A stretch of DNA of 64,000 nucleotides from NCBI RefSeq assembly GCF_018729255.1, contig NZ_CP076060.1, positions 3,224,001 to 3,288,000 on the forward strand, in the 5' to 3' direction. The notes below the pieces were generated by a model that saw only the letters and a program-made list of their open reading frames with translations, was not told the DNA's origin and ran no database searches. Each line of letters starts with the position of its first letter. The stretch's first letter is position 1. Source of the stretch: Cupriavidus sp. EM10. Lineage in GTDB: Bacteria > Pseudomonadota > Gammaproteobacteria > Burkholderiales > Burkholderiaceae. Shown one piece after another: positions 1 to 10,858 of the stretch. The translations under genes and the position numbers were made by a program.

Positions 1-538
1 CGCCATACTCCGTCTCGCCTGCGACATGCGCGGGCTCCTGCGCCTGCACATAATAGCTGTGTACAAAATAGAACCAGCTGTCGTCCGGGATGCCCTGCCA
101 CAGCGGGTGGGCCAGCGCCTGCCGCACGCGGTTCCAGCCCATCTGCGGCACCTTGAAGCGCGACCCATCGGGCTGCGTCATCCCTTCCAGCTCGAAGCGG
201 ATCACCTCGCCGGGCATCAGGCCCAGCGCCGGCGTGCTGTCCGCGCCAGACCTGACTTCACTGCTGCGCTCGAACAGCATCTGTTCGCCAACGCACACAC
301 CCAGCATCGGCTTCGACGCCGCGGCTTCCAGCACGGCCTGCTGCAGGCCCGATTCCCCGAGGGCGCCCATGCAGTCGGGCATCGCCCCCTGCCCCGGCAG
401 CACCACGCGGTCCGCCGCGCGGATCGCTTCGGGGCGGTCCACGACCTGCACGTCCGCTTCCGGTGCCGCGGCACGCAGAGCCTGCGCCACCGAGCGCAGG
501 TTGCCCATGCCGTAATCCACAATTGCTATGGTAGTCAT
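1..538 (-). CDS. hisH: Imidazole glycerol phosphate synthase subunit HisH (3' end outside window)
   Basis: Glutaminase subunit that makes ammonia for HisF in histidine synthesis. It starts at 538 with [16 protein letters not shown], the typical class I amidotransferase opening. The nucleophile motif GVCVGEQ and the later FVHSYY histidine segment are both present. About 179 codons are visible against roughly 210 for the family, so the last part, including the second triad histidine and glutamate, lies beyond the window edge. It begins 4 bp after the MarC-family gene stop, so the two are co-transcribed at the end of the his cluster. hisA and hisF are expected next but are not visible. Confidence 0.95.
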   Translation of the reverse strand, partial: MTTIAIVDYGMGNLRSVAQALRAAAPEADVQVVDRPEAIRAADRVVLPGQGAMPDCMGALGESGLQQAVLEAAASKPMLGVCVGEQMLFERSSEVRSGADSTPALGLMPGEVIRFELEGMTQPDGSRFKVPQMGWNRVRQALAHPLWQGIPDDSWFYFVHSYYVQAQEPAHVAGETEYG

Positions 539-542
539 GATT

Positions 543-1157
543 TCAAACAGGCAACAATGTCTTCAGCCCGTCCACAATGAATTCGACGGCCAGCGCCGAC
601 AGGATCAAGCCCATCAGCCGCGTACCGATATTGATCCCGGTCCTGCCAACCACCCGCGCGATCGGGTCCGCCGCACGGAACGTGCCATACACCACCAGGC
701 CCAGCACCACGCCGATGGCAACCAGGATCAGCAGCTCGTACCAGTGATGCGTCTTGCCCGCATACACGATCACGGTGCTGATCGATCCCGGCCCGGTCAG
801 CAGCGGCAGTGCCAGCGGCACCACCGCGATGCTGGTCTTGGCCTCGGCCTCGTCCTCTTCCTCCGGCGTGGCCTTGGTGCGGCCGGTCTGGGCGTTCAGC
901 ATGTTCATGGCCATCATGATCATGATCAGCCCGCCGCCCACCTGCAGCGACGCCACCGAGATATTGAAGAACTCGATGATCTGCTGGCCCAGCAACGCCG
1001 ACAAGCCCACCACGATCGCCACGGCAATCGACGCCGTCTTGATCGTCTTCAGCTTTTCCGCCTCGGTCTGCTGGCTGGTCAGGCTGATGAAGAACGGGAT
1101 CGCCCCGATCGGATTGATCAGCGCCAGCAGCGAGATGAAAGACTTGAGCGTATCCAT
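543..1157 (-). CDS. MarC family (UPF0056) integral membrane protein
   Basis: A 204-residue protein of the MarC/YhgN/YchE family; the family's function is unresolved, and the old link to multiple antibiotic resistance is not supported. It shows about six hydrophobic segments, with the family-typical [13 protein letters not shown] near residue 10 and a second half starting near [13 protein letters not shown]. The central loop (around residues 93-108) is acidic, with a run of Glu and Asp. It sits between hisB (109 bp) and hisH (4 bp), an insertion in the his operon that I recall from related genera. There is no sign that it acts in histidine synthesis. Confidence 0.9.
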   Translation of the reverse strand: MDTLKSFISLLALINPIGAIPFFISLTSQQTEAEKLKTIKTASIAVAIVVGLSALLGQQIIEFFNISVASLQVGGGLIMIMMAMNMLNAQTGRTKATPEEEDEAEAKTSIAVVPLALPLLTGPGSISTVIVYAGKTHHWYELLILVAIGVVLGLVVYGTFRAADPIARVVGRTGINIGTRLMGLILSALAVEFIVDGLKTLLPV

Positions 1158-1266
1158 CGGATGCAGGTGTGTCGGTGGTGGTCAGCGTCGCCGCAACCAG
1201 CCGGCACGCCTGCTTTAAGGGGGCGCAGGTCAGTGGATCAGGTCGGTACCAGGTAGCCAGTATGGG

Positions 1267-1854
1267 TCAGAGCGAACCCTTGGTCGATGGAATCTGGTTG
1301 CCCGCGCGCGGGTCCAGCTCCACCGCCATGCGCAGCGCACGGCCAAAGGCCTTGAACACCGTCTCGCACTGGTGGTGGGCGTTGATGCCGCGCAGGTTGT
1401 CGATATGGAGCGTCACGCCGGCGTGGTTGACGAAGCCGCGGAAGAACTCGATCGTCAGGTCGACGTCGAAGCTGCCCACCCGGGCGCGCGTGAACGGCAC
1501 GTGGAATTCCAGGCCCGGACGGCCCGAGAAATCGATCACCACGCGCGACAGGCACTCGTCCAGCGGCACGTAGCTGTGGCCGTAGCGGGTGATGCCCTTC
1601 TTGTCGCCGATGGCGCGCGCCACGGCCTGGCCCAGCGTAATGCCGACGTCTTCGACCGTATGGTGGTCGTCGATATGGGTGTCGCCCGTGGCCTCGACCT
1701 CCAGGTCGAACATGCCATGCCGGGCAATCTGGTCCAGCATGTGGTCGAGGAACGGCACGCCGGATGCCAGCTTCTGGCGGCCGGTGCCATCAAGGTTCAG
1801 CGAAACGCGAATCTGCGTTTCCGAGGTATTGCGGGTGACCTCTGCAACACGCAT
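1267..1854 (-). CDS. hisB: Imidazoleglycerol-phosphate dehydratase
   Basis: Catalyses the sixth step of histidine synthesis, IGP to imidazole acetol phosphate. The 195-residue product is the monofunctional form without the HisB phosphatase domain. Metal-binding motifs are clear: DHHTVED at 63-69 and AHHQCE at 159-164. The start at 1854 ([10 protein letters not shown]) was chosen over an in-frame codon 13 residues upstream because family members begin here and the gene then lies 7 bp after hisC. It is followed by the MarC-family gene. Confidence 0.96.
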   Translation of the reverse strand: MRVAEVTRNTSETQIRVSLNLDGTGRQKLASGVPFLDHMLDQIARHGMFDLEVEATGDTHIDDHHTVEDVGITLGQAVARAIGDKKGITRYGHSYVPLDECLSRVVIDFSGRPGLEFHVPFTRARVGSFDVDLTIEFFRGFVNHAGVTLHIDNLRGINAHHQCETVFKAFGRALRMAVELDPRAGNQIPSTKGSL

Positions 1855-1861
1855 GGTGGGG

Positions 1862-2962
1862 TTAATCCTGCAATGAGGCACGGAATGCCTCAAGAAACTG
1901 CGCGTTTTCTTCGGAGGTGCTGACCGTCACGCGCAGACAGTTGGCCAGCAATGCGTGCATTTTACTCACGTTCTTGATCAATACCTTCCGCGCCAGCACC
2001 CGCTCGAACGTCTGTGCCGCATCCGCCACGCGCACCAGCAGGAAATTGGCGGCGCTCGGGAAGACCGTCACGCCGGGCATGGCCGCCATGGCGTCGGCCA
2101 GCTTCGAGCGTTCTGCGCGCAGCTGCGCGGCCTGGTCGTCCAGCACGTTCACATGTTCCAGCGCGAACAGTGCGGTGGCTTCGGTCAGGACGTTGACGTT
2201 GTACGGCGGGCGAACCTTGTCCAGCTGCGACAGCCATTCTGGCGATCCGGCCATGTAGCCCAGGCGGATACCGGCCAGGCCCAGCTTCGATACCGTCCGC
2301 ATCACCAGCAGGTTGCCGAACCCGGTGAGGCGCGGCATCCAGCTTTCCTGGGCGAACGGCTGGTAGGCCTCGTCCACCACCACCAGGCTCTGGCACACCT
2401 CGCCCTGGGCGGCGCGCACGATCGCCTCCATGTCGGCGGCGTCAAACAGGTTGCCGGTGGGGTTGTTCGGATAGGCCAGGTAGATGATGGCGGGCTTGTG
2501 CTCGGCCATCGCGGCCAGCATCGCGGCGCGGTCCAGCGTGAAATCGGCGCGCAGCGGCACACCGACGAACTCCAGGCCGGCAAACTGCGCCGACATCGCA
2601 TACATGACGAAGCCCGGCACCGGCGCCAGCACCTTGGCACCTGGCTTCGCGGCGGCCAGCGAAATGATGCTGATCAGTTCATCGGAACCATTGCCCAGCA
2701 TCACGTCCATGCCGGCCGGCACGTTCATGACCGACTTCAGCCTGGCGCGCAATTCCTCGCTGCTCGGCACCGGGTAACGGTTCAGGGCCACCTCGCCCAG
2801 CCGCGCCGCCAGTTCCGCGCGCAGCTCGGGCGGCAGCCGGTAGGGGTTCTCCATCGCGTCGAGCTTCACCAGTCCGTGCGAGTCGGCGACATGGTAGGCG
2901 CCCATGGCGCGCACGTCGTCACGGATGATGCGTTCGATCAGGGATGAATCCACGGCTGACAT
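1862..2962 (-). CDS. hisC: Histidinol-phosphate aminotransferase
   Basis: PLP-dependent fold-type I aminotransferase converting imidazole acetol phosphate to histidinol phosphate. It is 366 residues long. Visible motifs are PNNPTG at 165-170, DEAY at 197-200 and the PLP lysine K226 in [13 protein letters not shown]. The start at 2962 is preceded by an AAGGA ribosome site about 5 bases upstream; a longer in-frame extension of 30 residues has no such support. The gene lies 34 bp downstream of hisD and 7 bp upstream of hisB in one operon. Confidence 0.96.
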   Translation of the reverse strand: MSAVDSSLIERIIRDDVRAMGAYHVADSHGLVKLDAMENPYRLPPELRAELAARLGEVALNRYPVPSSEELRARLKSVMNVPAGMDVMLGNGSDELISIISLAAAKPGAKVLAPVPGFVMYAMSAQFAGLEFVGVPLRADFTLDRAAMLAAMAEHKPAIIYLAYPNNPTGNLFDAADMEAIVRAAQGEVCQSLVVVDEAYQPFAQESWMPRLTGFGNLLVMRTVSKLGLAGIRLGYMAGSPEWLSQLDKVRPPYNVNVLTEATALFALEHVNVLDDQAAQLRAERSKLADAMAAMPGVTVFPSAANFLLVRVADAAQTFERVLARKVLIKNVSKMHALLANCLRVTVSTSEENAQFLEAFRASLQD

Positions 2963-2996
2963 GATGGTCCTTGTTGGTCCGGCTGTAAGAAGAGGC

Positions 2997-4331
2997 TTAA
3001 CGCTTGAAACGATATTCGGCCGAGCGGGCATGCGCTTGCAGCCCCTCGCCATAGGCCAGTTCGGCGGCGATCTGGCCCAGCATCTGCGCCCCGCCCTCGC
3101 TGACCTCGATCAGGCTCGAACGCTTCTGGAAGTCGTACACGCCCAGCGGCGACGAGAAGCGCGCAGTGCGCGAGGTGGGCAGCACGTGGTTGGGGCCCGC
3201 GCAGTAGTCGCCCAGCGATTCGCTGGTATAGCGGCCCAGGAAGATGGCGCCCGCGTGGCGGATTTTCTCGCTCCACTGGCGCGGGTTCTCGGCCGAGATC
3301 TCCAGGTGCTCCGGCGCGATGGCATTGGCGATCTCGCAGGCTTCTTCCATGTCGCGCACCTTGATCAGCGCGCCGCGGCCCGACAGCGATGCAGCGATCA
3401 CCTCGCGGCGCGGCATCGTCGGCAGCTGGCGCTGGATGCTTTCTTCCACGCGATTCAGGTAGGCGTCGTCCGGGCACAGCAGGATCGACTGCGCCAGTTC
3501 GTCGTGCTCGGCCTGCGAGAACAGGTCCATGGCCACCCAGTCCGGATCGGTCGTGCCATCGCAGATCACCAGGATCTCGGACGGGCCGGCGATCATGTCG
3601 ATACCGACCGTGCCGAACACGCGGCGCTTGGCGGCCGCCACGTAGGCATTGCCGGGGCCGACGATCTTGTCCACCTGCGGCAGCGTGGCCGTACCATAGG
3701 CCAGCGCGCCCACGGCCTGGGCACCGCCGATCGTGAAGACGCGGTCCACGCCGGCGATCTGCGCGGCGGCCAGCACCAGCTCGTTGCGCACGCCACCGGG
3801 CGTGGGCACGACCATGATGACTTCCTTGACGCCGGCCACGCGGGCCGGAATCGCATTCATCAGCACCGACGACGGATACGCCGCCTTGCCGCCGGGCACG
3901 TACAGGCCCACGCGATCCAGCGGGGTCACCTTCTGGCCGAGCATCGTGCCGTCGGACTCGGTGTATTCCCAGCTATGGCTGCCGCACTCGATCTTCTGCT
4001 TCTCGTGATAGGCGCGCACGCGGGCGGCGGCGGCCTCCAGCGCGGCGCGGCGCTTGGGCTCCAGGTCCTCCAGCGCGGCTTCGAGCTGGGATTGCGACAG
4101 TTCCAGCGCGCCCATCGACGGCGCTTCCAGGCGGTCGAAGCGGCGGGTGTATTCCAGCACGGCCTCGTCGCCACGGCGGCGCACGTCAGCCAGGATATCG
4201 GCCGCGGCGCGATCGATGGCCTCGTCTTCCGACGCCTCGAACGCCAGCACCTGGCGCAGGGCATCGGCAAAACCGGACTCGGTCGAGTCGAGCCGGCGGA
4301 TCGACAGGTTTTCCATATCGGTTTCGTTCAT
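2997..4331 (-). CDS. hisD: Histidinol dehydrogenase
   Basis: Zinc- and NAD-dependent enzyme for the last two steps of histidine synthesis, histidinol to histidine. From the chosen ATG at 4331 ([10 protein letters not shown]) it has 444 residues. A GAGGA ribosome site precedes this ATG. The alternative MENLS start five codons later has none, and an upstream start at 4379 has no family support. Family motifs seen are [10 protein letters not shown], the zinc-region QAEHDE and the catalytic IAPEHLEI. It lies between hisG (60 bp) and hisC (34 bp). Confidence 0.96.
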   Translation of the reverse strand: MNETDMENLSIRRLDSTESGFADALRQVLAFEASEDEAIDRAAADILADVRRRGDEAVLEYTRRFDRLEAPSMGALELSQSQLEAALEDLEPKRRAALEAAAARVRAYHEKQKIECGSHSWEYTESDGTMLGQKVTPLDRVGLYVPGGKAAYPSSVLMNAIPARVAGVKEVIMVVPTPGGVRNELVLAAAQIAGVDRVFTIGGAQAVGALAYGTATLPQVDKIVGPGNAYVAAAKRRVFGTVGIDMIAGPSEILVICDGTTDPDWVAMDLFSQAEHDELAQSILLCPDDAYLNRVEESIQRQLPTMPRREVIAASLSGRGALIKVRDMEEACEIANAIAPEHLEISAENPRQWSEKIRHAGAIFLGRYTSESLGDYCAGPNHVLPTSRTARFSSPLGVYDFQKRSSLIEVSEGGAQMLGQIAAELAYGEGLQAHARSAEYRFKR

Positions 4332-4391
4332 GACTGCTTGTCCTCGCGGAATCCCTGACGGATTCCCGGTCGGTTTCAACTTGTGCGTACC

Positions 4392-5066
4392 TCAGGCGAG
4401 CGCCGCCGAGGCCCGTTCGAATGCTTCGAGAATCGGCGTCAGCCGTTCCCGTTTCAGTTTCAGTGCCGCCTGGTTGACCACCAGGCGCGACGAGATCTGC
4501 ACGATCTCCTCCACCTCGACCAGATTGTTCGCACGCAGCGTGCCGCCGGTGCTGACCAGGTCGACGATGGCATCGGACAGCCCCACCAGCGGGCCCAGCT
4601 CCATCGAGCCGTACAGCTTGATCAGGTCCACGTGCACGCCCTTCTTGGCAAAATGCTCGCGCGCGGTCTGCACGTACTTGGTGGCCACGGCCAGCCGGGC
4701 GCCCTGCCGCACGGCCTTGGCGTAGTCGAACCCGGCCGGCACCGCCACCGACATGCGGCAGCGCGCGATGTTCAGGTCGATCGGCGCGTACAGGCCGGTC
4801 ATGCCGCTTTCCATCAGCACATCCTTGCCGGCCACGCCAAAGTCGGCCGCGCCGTATTGCACGTAGGTCGGCACGTCCGATGCACGCACGATGATCACGC
4901 GCACGGCCGGATCGGACGTCGGCAGGATCAGCTTGCGCGAGGTCTCGGGGTCCTCGGTCACCTGGATGCCGGCCGCGGCCAGCAGCGGCAGCGTTTCGGT
5001 AAAGATGCGGCCCTTGGACAGTGCCAGCGTCAGCTGGTTGGGCGAGGCGTTGAAAGCGGGACTCAT
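4392..5066 (-). CDS. hisG: ATP phosphoribosyltransferase, short form
   Basis: First committed step of histidine synthesis, condensing ATP with PRPP. The product is 224 residues, which is the HisG-S short form lacking the C-terminal ACT-like regulatory domain. The PRPP-binding segment [16 protein letters not shown] is intact. In known short-form organisms a HisZ subunit is needed for activity and histidine feedback; no hisZ is in this window. The start at 5066 ([11 protein letters not shown]) is preceded by an AGAAGA stretch. It follows murA by 61 bp. Confidence 0.95.
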   Translation of the reverse strand: MSPAFNASPNQLTLALSKGRIFTETLPLLAAAGIQVTEDPETSRKLILPTSDPAVRVIIVRASDVPTYVQYGAADFGVAGKDVLMESGMTGLYAPIDLNIARCRMSVAVPAGFDYAKAVRQGARLAVATKYVQTAREHFAKKGVHVDLIKLYGSMELGPLVGLSDAIVDLVSTGGTLRANNLVEVEEIVQISSRLVVNQAALKLKRERLTPILEAFERASAALA

Positions 5067-5127
5067 CGTCAGTTCTTCTAGGTTCGGGGCGGCTTTGGGA
5101 CGGGGCGGCCTTGGTGACCGCTTCCGG

Positions 5128-6378
5128 TCAGGCGATGCGGCGGATCTTCGCGCCGACGGCCGACAGCTTGTCTTCCATGCGGTCGTAGCCGCGATCCAGG
5201 TGGTAGATCCGGTCGATCGTCGTTTCGCCATCTGCCACCAGGCCGGCGATGACCAGGCTGGCCGATGCGCGCAGGTCGGTGGCCATCACGTTGGCGCCGG
5301 ACAGGCGCGGCACGCCCGTCACCACGGCGGTATTGCCCTCGGCCGTGATGCTCGCGCCCAGGCGGTTCAATTCCTGCACGTGCATGAAGCGGTTTTCGAA
5401 AATCGTCTCGGTGATGCGCGCGGTGCCCTCGGCCACGGCGTTCAGCGCCATGAACTGGGCCTGCATGTCGGTCGGGAAGGCCGGATATTCCGACGTGCGG
5501 AAGCTCACGGCCTGCGGGCGTTGCGGCATGGCCAGGCGGATCCAGTCGTCGCCGGTCTCGATCGTGGCACCGGTCTCGCGCAGCTTGAGCAGCACGGCGT
5601 CCAGGATCAGCGGAGGCACATCGCGCACGACGATGTCGCCCAGCGACGCGGCGGCGGCGCACAGGAACGTGCCGGCCTCGATGCGGTCGGCCACCACGCT
5701 GTGCTGCGCGCCGTGGAGCTTGTCCACGCCCTGCACGATCAGGCGGTCGGTGCCGATGCCCTCGATCTTCGCGCCCATCTTGACCAGCAGCTCGGCCAGG
5801 TCGGTCACCTCGGGTTCGCGCGCGGCGTTCTCCAGCACGGTTTCGCCCTCGGCCAGCGTCGCGGCCATCAGCAGGTTCTCGGTGCCGGTCACGGTGATCA
5901 TGTCCGTCACCACGCGCGCACCCTTCAGGCGGCTGGCGCGGGCGTGGATGAAGCCGTGCTCGATGGTGATCTCGGCACCCATGGCCTGCAGGCCCTTGAT
6001 GTGCTGGTCCACCGGTCGTGCGCCAATGCCGCACCCGCCGGGCAACGACACGCGGGCCTCGCCAAAGCGCGCCACCAGCGGGCCCAGCACCAGGATCGAC
6101 GCGCGCATGGTCTTCACGAGGTCGTAGGAGGCCTCGGGCGAATTGATGTCGGCCCCGTTCAGCGTGGCCACGCCGTTCGCCATGTCGGCCTGCATGCCCA
6201 TCTGGCGCAGCAGCTTGAGCATCGTGCGCGTGTCCTGCAGGTCGGGTACGTTGGACAGCGATACGGTATCGGCGGTCAGCAGGCCGGCGCACAGGATCGG
6301 CAGCGCGGCGTTCTTGGCGCCCGAGACTCGGACTTCGCCCTTGAGCGGCCCGTTGCCCTGGATCTGGAATTTGTCCAT
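5128..6378 (-). CDS. murA: UDP-N-acetylglucosamine 1-carboxyvinyltransferase
   Basis: First committed enzyme of peptidoglycan precursor synthesis, transferring enolpyruvate from PEP to UDP-GlcNAc in the cytoplasm. The 416 residues match the usual length. The N-terminal [10 protein letters not shown] segment carries the conserved Lys-Asn pair. The catalytic cysteine is C116 in LPGGCGIG; since it is Cys and not Asp, this should be the fosfomycin-sensitive type. It sits between ibaG/bolA and hisG, an arrangement known in proteobacteria. Confidence 0.97.
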   Translation of the reverse strand: MDKFQIQGNGPLKGEVRVSGAKNAALPILCAGLLTADTVSLSNVPDLQDTRTMLKLLRQMGMQADMANGVATLNGADINSPEASYDLVKTMRASILVLGPLVARFGEARVSLPGGCGIGARPVDQHIKGLQAMGAEITIEHGFIHARASRLKGARVVTDMITVTGTENLLMAATLAEGETVLENAAREPEVTDLAELLVKMGAKIEGIGTDRLIVQGVDKLHGAQHSVVADRIEAGTFLCAAAASLGDIVVRDVPPLILDAVLLKLRETGATIETGDDWIRLAMPQRPQAVSFRTSEYPAFPTDMQAQFMALNAVAEGTARITETIFENRFMHVQELNRLGASITAEGNTAVVTGVPRLSGANVMATDLRASASLVIAGLVADGETTIDRIYHLDRGYDRMEDKLSAVGAKIRRIA

Positions 6379-6445
6379 GTTTCTGTCTTGTCAGCCGACG
6401 GGCTTGGTCCCGCCGGCGTATTGTCGGTTGAGGTGTCGGCGCGCG

Positions 6446-6694
6446 TTACCTGGCGCCGCCAGCCTGCCATTCGGCCGGCGTCAGGGTCTTCATCGACAGC
6501 GCATGGATTTCGGCGCGCATGCGGTCGCCCAGCGCCGCGTAGACACGCTGATGCCGCTGGATCAGGCGCTTGCCCTCGAACTCCCCGCTCACGATCGTGG
6601 CGAAGAAGTGCTGGCCGTCGCCCTCCACTTGCAGATGTTCGCAGGGCAACCCTTGGGCAATGTAGTCCCTGACTTGTTCCGGAGTAGGCAGCAT
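6446..6694 (-). CDS. BolA/IbaG family protein
   Basis: Small 82-residue BolA-fold protein. Family features are HFFATIVSGEFEGKRLIQRHQRVYAAL, where the RHQRVYA helix holds the conserved histidine used for Fe-S binding with monothiol glutaredoxins. Position directly upstream of murA is that of E. coli ibaG (yrbA), so IbaG is a better assignment than BolA itself. It lies 33 bp after the exporter permease and 67 bp before murA, so it is probably co-transcribed with both. Confidence 0.9.
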   Translation of the reverse strand: MLPTPEQVRDYIAQGLPCEHLQVEGDGQHFFATIVSGEFEGKRLIQRHQRVYAALGDRMRAEIHALSMKTLTPAEWQAGGAR

Positions 6695-6727
6695 GTCTGT
6701 CTCTGTGAATTCGGTGATTGCGGCAGA

Positions 6728-7551
6728 TCAGTGCCGCAGCTTGTAACCCTTGCGCAGCAGGCGCAGCGCCAGCGCGGCCAGCACCACGAACGCCACGGCC
6801 ACCACGGCCAGGCTGTGCAGCGGCGGCACGTCGGACACGCCGAAGAAGCCGAAGCGGAACCCGTCGATCATGTAGAAGAACGGGTTGGCGTGCGACACGG
6901 CCTGCCAGAACGGCGGCAAGGAATGAATCGAATAGAACACGCCCGACAGGAACGTGGCTGGCATGATCAGAAAATTCTGGAAGGCGGCCAGCTGGTCGAA
7001 CTTCTCGGCCCAGATGCCGGCGATCAGCCCCAGCGTGCCCAGGATGCCGGCACCGGCCAGCCCGAACACCAGGATCCACAGCGGATGGGCGAAATGCAGG
7101 TGGGCGAACCACGCCGTCACCAGCAGCACGCCCAGGCCTACGCAGAGTCCGCGCACGATCGACGCCACCACGTAGGCGCCGAACATTTCCCAGTGTGACA
7201 GCGGCGGCAGCAGGATGAACACAAGGTTGCCGGTGATCTTCGACTGGATCAGCGACGACGAACTGTTGGCGAAGGCGTTCTGCAGCACGCTCATCATCAC
7301 CAGGCCGGGCACCAGGAAGGCGGTATAGCTGATCTGGTCGTACACGCGAACCCGGTCTTCGAGCACGTGGCCGAAGATCAGCAGGTACAGCACGGCCGTC
7401 AGCACCGGCGCGGCCACGGTCTGGAAAGACACTTTCCAGAAACGCAGCACTTCCTTGTAGAGCAGCGTGCGAAAGCCGACCAGGCCGCCGACGCCCATCG
7501 ATGCCAGCCGCTGTTCCTCGCGCTGGGCCACATTGACCTCGACCGGATTCT

Positions 7552-7555
<4 letters not shown>
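6728..7555 (-). CDS. ABC-2 type transporter permease (YadH-like)
   Basis: A 275-residue inner-membrane permease of the ABC-2 exporter family, resembling E. coli YadH. About six membrane segments are visible, with the family-typical LVPGLVMMSVLQNAF and the later FLSGVFYSIHSLPPFWQ segment near residue 200. Its ATG overlaps the stop of the ATPase gene by four bases (ATGA), so the two are translationally coupled and form one exporter. The substrate is unknown. The position between mlaB and ibaG/murA hints at envelope maintenance, but that is inference. Confidence 0.92.
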
Positions 7556-8502
<947 letters not shown>

Positions 8503-8638
8503 GGCCGAATGTCTTGGGATGGCGCCGCCTGGCGGTCAGCCTTACCTGGATTTGGGGGGACGCCCCTGAGGTTAGCCGCGCAGCACCTGTGGATCGTGTC
8601 AGGACACTTGGGGGCGACTTGGGGACGAACAACCCGGA

Positions 8639-8644
8639 ATTATA
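8639..8644 (-). promoter_or_regulatory. Possible -10 box upstream of the exporter/murA/his gene run
   Basis: A perfect TATAAT on the minus strand, about 135 bp upstream of the exporter ATPase ATG. No good -35 hexamer is seen 16-18 bp further upstream, so either an activator is needed or the match is by chance. It is the only consensus -10 in the gap between mlaB and the exporter. Confidence 0.35.
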
Positions 8645-8754
8645 GGGGATGCGGGGTTCTCCCGCTCTGCCCGGCGCGGCGCCAGCCCCTCGGCCCGACG
8701 CCGTGGCATCGCATGACCGCACGCAACGGAACGCGCACGGCAACGGATGCCGGT

Positions 8755-9057
8755 TCAATGTCGGTGGTGGTGGTGTTCCGGGTCGGTAGGGGTGGCGGCA
8801 GCCAGGCCAAGCAGGCCCTCGACCCCGTAGAGGCTGGCCAGCGACCGCAGTTGCGGCGAGGCGCCGGCAATGGCCAGCGACTGCCCGCGCTGGGCGGCGG
8901 CCCGTTGCCAGGCCAGCAGCACGGCCACGGCGGAGGAATCCACCTGGCTCAACGCGCTGCAATCCACCGTCACGTCGCCCTGCTGCACACGCGACAGCCC
9001 GTCACGCAGCACGGTGGCGGCGTTGCGGTTGGTCAGCGAAGAGCCAAGGGCAGGCAT
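8755..9057 (-). CDS. mlaB: STAS-domain protein, MlaB-like
   Basis: A 100-residue STAS-domain protein, the accessory cytoplasmic subunit of the MlaFEDB lipid transporter. The conserved STAS phosphorylation-site-like segment CSALSQVDSSAVAVLLAW is present near residue 33. Position after mlaC supports MlaB. The C-terminus is unusual: it ends PEHHHHRH, a histidine-rich tail. A terminator-like hairpin lies between mlaC and this gene, so mlaB may rely on read-through or its own promoter. Confidence 0.85.
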   Translation of the reverse strand: MPALGSSLTNRNAATVLRDGLSRVQQGDVTVDCSALSQVDSSAVAVLLAWQRAAAQRGQSLAIAGASPQLRSLASLYGVEGLLGLAAATPTDPEHHHHRH

Positions 9058-9084
9058 GGATGGAAGGCGATGGGATGTAGCTTC

Positions 9085-9114
9085 GAAATGAAAACTCCCG
9101 CCCGGGGGCGGGAG
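9085..9114 (-). terminator. Rho-independent-like terminator between mlaC and mlaB
   Basis: CTCCCGCCC and GGGCGGGAG form a 9-bp inverted repeat at 9095-9103 and 9106-9114 (effective loop four bases). On the minus strand it is followed by TTTTCATTT. It lies 70 bp after the mlaC stop and 37 bp before the mlaB start. Confidence 0.7.
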
Positions 9115-9184
9115 CGTCTGGGCATTGTAGACCAGTTTGGCCGCGCCGTGCTGCGGCGCAACCAGAATCGCGCGCGTCAGCCGA

Positions 9185-9813
9185 TCAGCTCTTGGCGTTG
9201 GCCAGCTGGCGGTTGCGGTCCTGCAGCGTCTTGATGACGCCGTCCACGCCCTGCTGGTTGGCGATGGTGTTGAAGCTGCCCTTGTAGGCTTCGGTCAGCC
9301 AGGCGCCCAGCACGTTGATGTCATAGACCTTCCAGCCTTCGGGGTCTTTTCCAGGCGGTAATCCATCTGGATCGGCTCGCCCTTGTTGATCACCTGGGTG
9401 CGGATCGTGGCATCGGTGTCGTCAGCCGTACCGCGGTACGGACGGAACTGCACCTTCTGGTCGCGGATCTGGGCAATGGCGCCGGCGTAGGTACGGATCA
9501 GCAGCGTCTTGAACTCGTCGGTAATCACCTTCTGCTGTTCTGGCGTGGCCTTCGACCAGTTACGGCCCATGGCGATCTGCGTGGTACGCGTGAAGTTGGC
9601 GTGCGGCAGGATCTTCTGCTCGACGAGCTGCGTGATCTTGCCGATGTTGCCGGCTTGCATGTCCTTGTCGGACTGCACGGTGGACATCACATCGGTCACC
9701 ACCGCCTTGACCAGCCCGTCCGGCGTCGAGGCATCGGCTTGCTGCGCCTGCGCAGCGCCCGCGCCGGCAAAGGCAACAACAGTGAGGAAGGGAAGCAGCA
9801 GTCGCTTGATCAT
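9185..9813 (-). pseudogene. mlaC: mlaC, periplasmic phospholipid-binding protein, disrupted by one-base frameshift
   Basis: MlaC shuttles phospholipids through the periplasm between MlaA at the outer membrane and MlaFEDB. From the ATG at 9813 (AAAGGA site upstream) it shows a signal peptide ending in AQAQQ, then a typical MlaC/Ttg2D domain. The frame breaks after DYRLEKTP. If one base is restored in the GGGG run at 9341-9344 (plus strand), translation continues as EGWKVYDINVLGAWL and ends LANAKS at 9185. The span is 629 nt, one short of 210 codons. A sequencing error is more likely than true loss, given three similar lesions in this window. Confidence 0.88.
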
Positions 9814-10064
9814 GTGAATTTTCCTTTCTTTCCGGGGACGGCACCTGCAGGGTATCGGCAGGTTCGCGCCCATCCGACAGGGCAACAACGCGCCGCCATC
9901 GGAATTCATTGAAACACAGGCGTCAGTCGGGCATGGTACACGCACATGCATCAAACGCCACTTTCATACACTTTGTTTCAGGCCTCACAGCACGCTCACA
10001 GGCGCGCCAGGCGTGGCCCTGTCGAGGCTGGCGGGCAAACGTCCGGAAGTCTGCCCTGGGCGCC

Positions 10065-10858
10065 TCAGCCCTCCTTCGTGCCGGACCCGGCCGGGGCGGC
10101 CTTGCCGCCATCCGGGCCCTGCGGCGCCTCTGGTGGCTGCGACGGCTCCGGCTGGTCGTCATCCTCTTGCGGCGCGGGATTGCCATCACGAATCAGGTAT
10201 TCGCGGCGCTGCAGGTACGAATCGCGCAGGAAGGCGTACTTGTCCAGCGCGGCGGCCTCGATCAGCCCCGTTGCGCCCAGCAGCTGCGCCCGGCCGTCGA
10301 TCACGCGCACGGTCGACACCGACAGGCTCGCATACCAGGGCGAGATATAGGTCGTAGGATCCATGAAGCGGTCCACCACCATGCCAGTGCCGTCACGCAC
10401 GCTGCTCGGTCCGAACAGCGGCAGCACCAGGTACGGGCCAGACGGCACGCCCCACACGCCCATGGTCTGGCCAAAGTCTTCCTTGTACTTCGGCAGGCCG
10501 GCCGGCGTGGCGATGTCGATCAGGCCGCCCAGGCCCAGCACGCTGTTGATGGCCACGCGCATGGTGTCTTCCGCCGCCCGCGATGGCTTGCCCTGCAGCA
10601 GGTTGTTGGCCGCCGAGTAGACGTCGCTGACATTCGAGAAGAAGTTGCCCACCGCCGTGCGCACCGGCGACGGGATGTAGTCCTGGTAGCCCTCGGCCAC
10701 CGGCTTCAGCGCGTACTTGTCCAGGTTGTCGTTGAACGTGGAAACGCCACGGTTGAACGGCTCCAGCGGGTCTGCCGGGTTGGCGTTGGGCCCGGTGGCA
10801 CAGCCGGCCAGGGCCAGCGCGGCCACCGATGCCGCGGTCAGACGATGAAAGTGCTCAT
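10065..10858 (-). pseudogene. mlaA: mlaA (vacJ), outer-membrane phospholipid transport lipoprotein, frameshifted near its start
   Basis: MlaA removes phospholipids from the outer leaflet of the outer membrane and passes them to MlaC. The body is intact: lipobox LALAGC, then ADPLEPFNRGVSTFN and the core LFGPSSVRDGTG. The C-terminal tail is Pro/Gln/Asp-rich. The expected ATG at 10858 overlaps the mlaD stop (ATGA), but that frame reads MSTFIV then stops. Adding one base to the short A run at 10848-10850 (plus strand) gives MSTFHRLTAASVAAL and joins the main frame. The span of 794 nt is one short of 265 codons. Confidence 0.88.

Noticed and set aside
8755..8775. HHHH in MlaB as a cloning tag artefact
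   Set aside because: The run is followed by Arg-His and a natural stop in genomic context with normal codon use, so it is most likely native.
9137..9361. Plus-strand frame opposite the end of mlaC
   Set aside because: It is opposite the C-terminal MlaC codons and has no recognisable domain; it only looks free because mlaC is frameshifted there.
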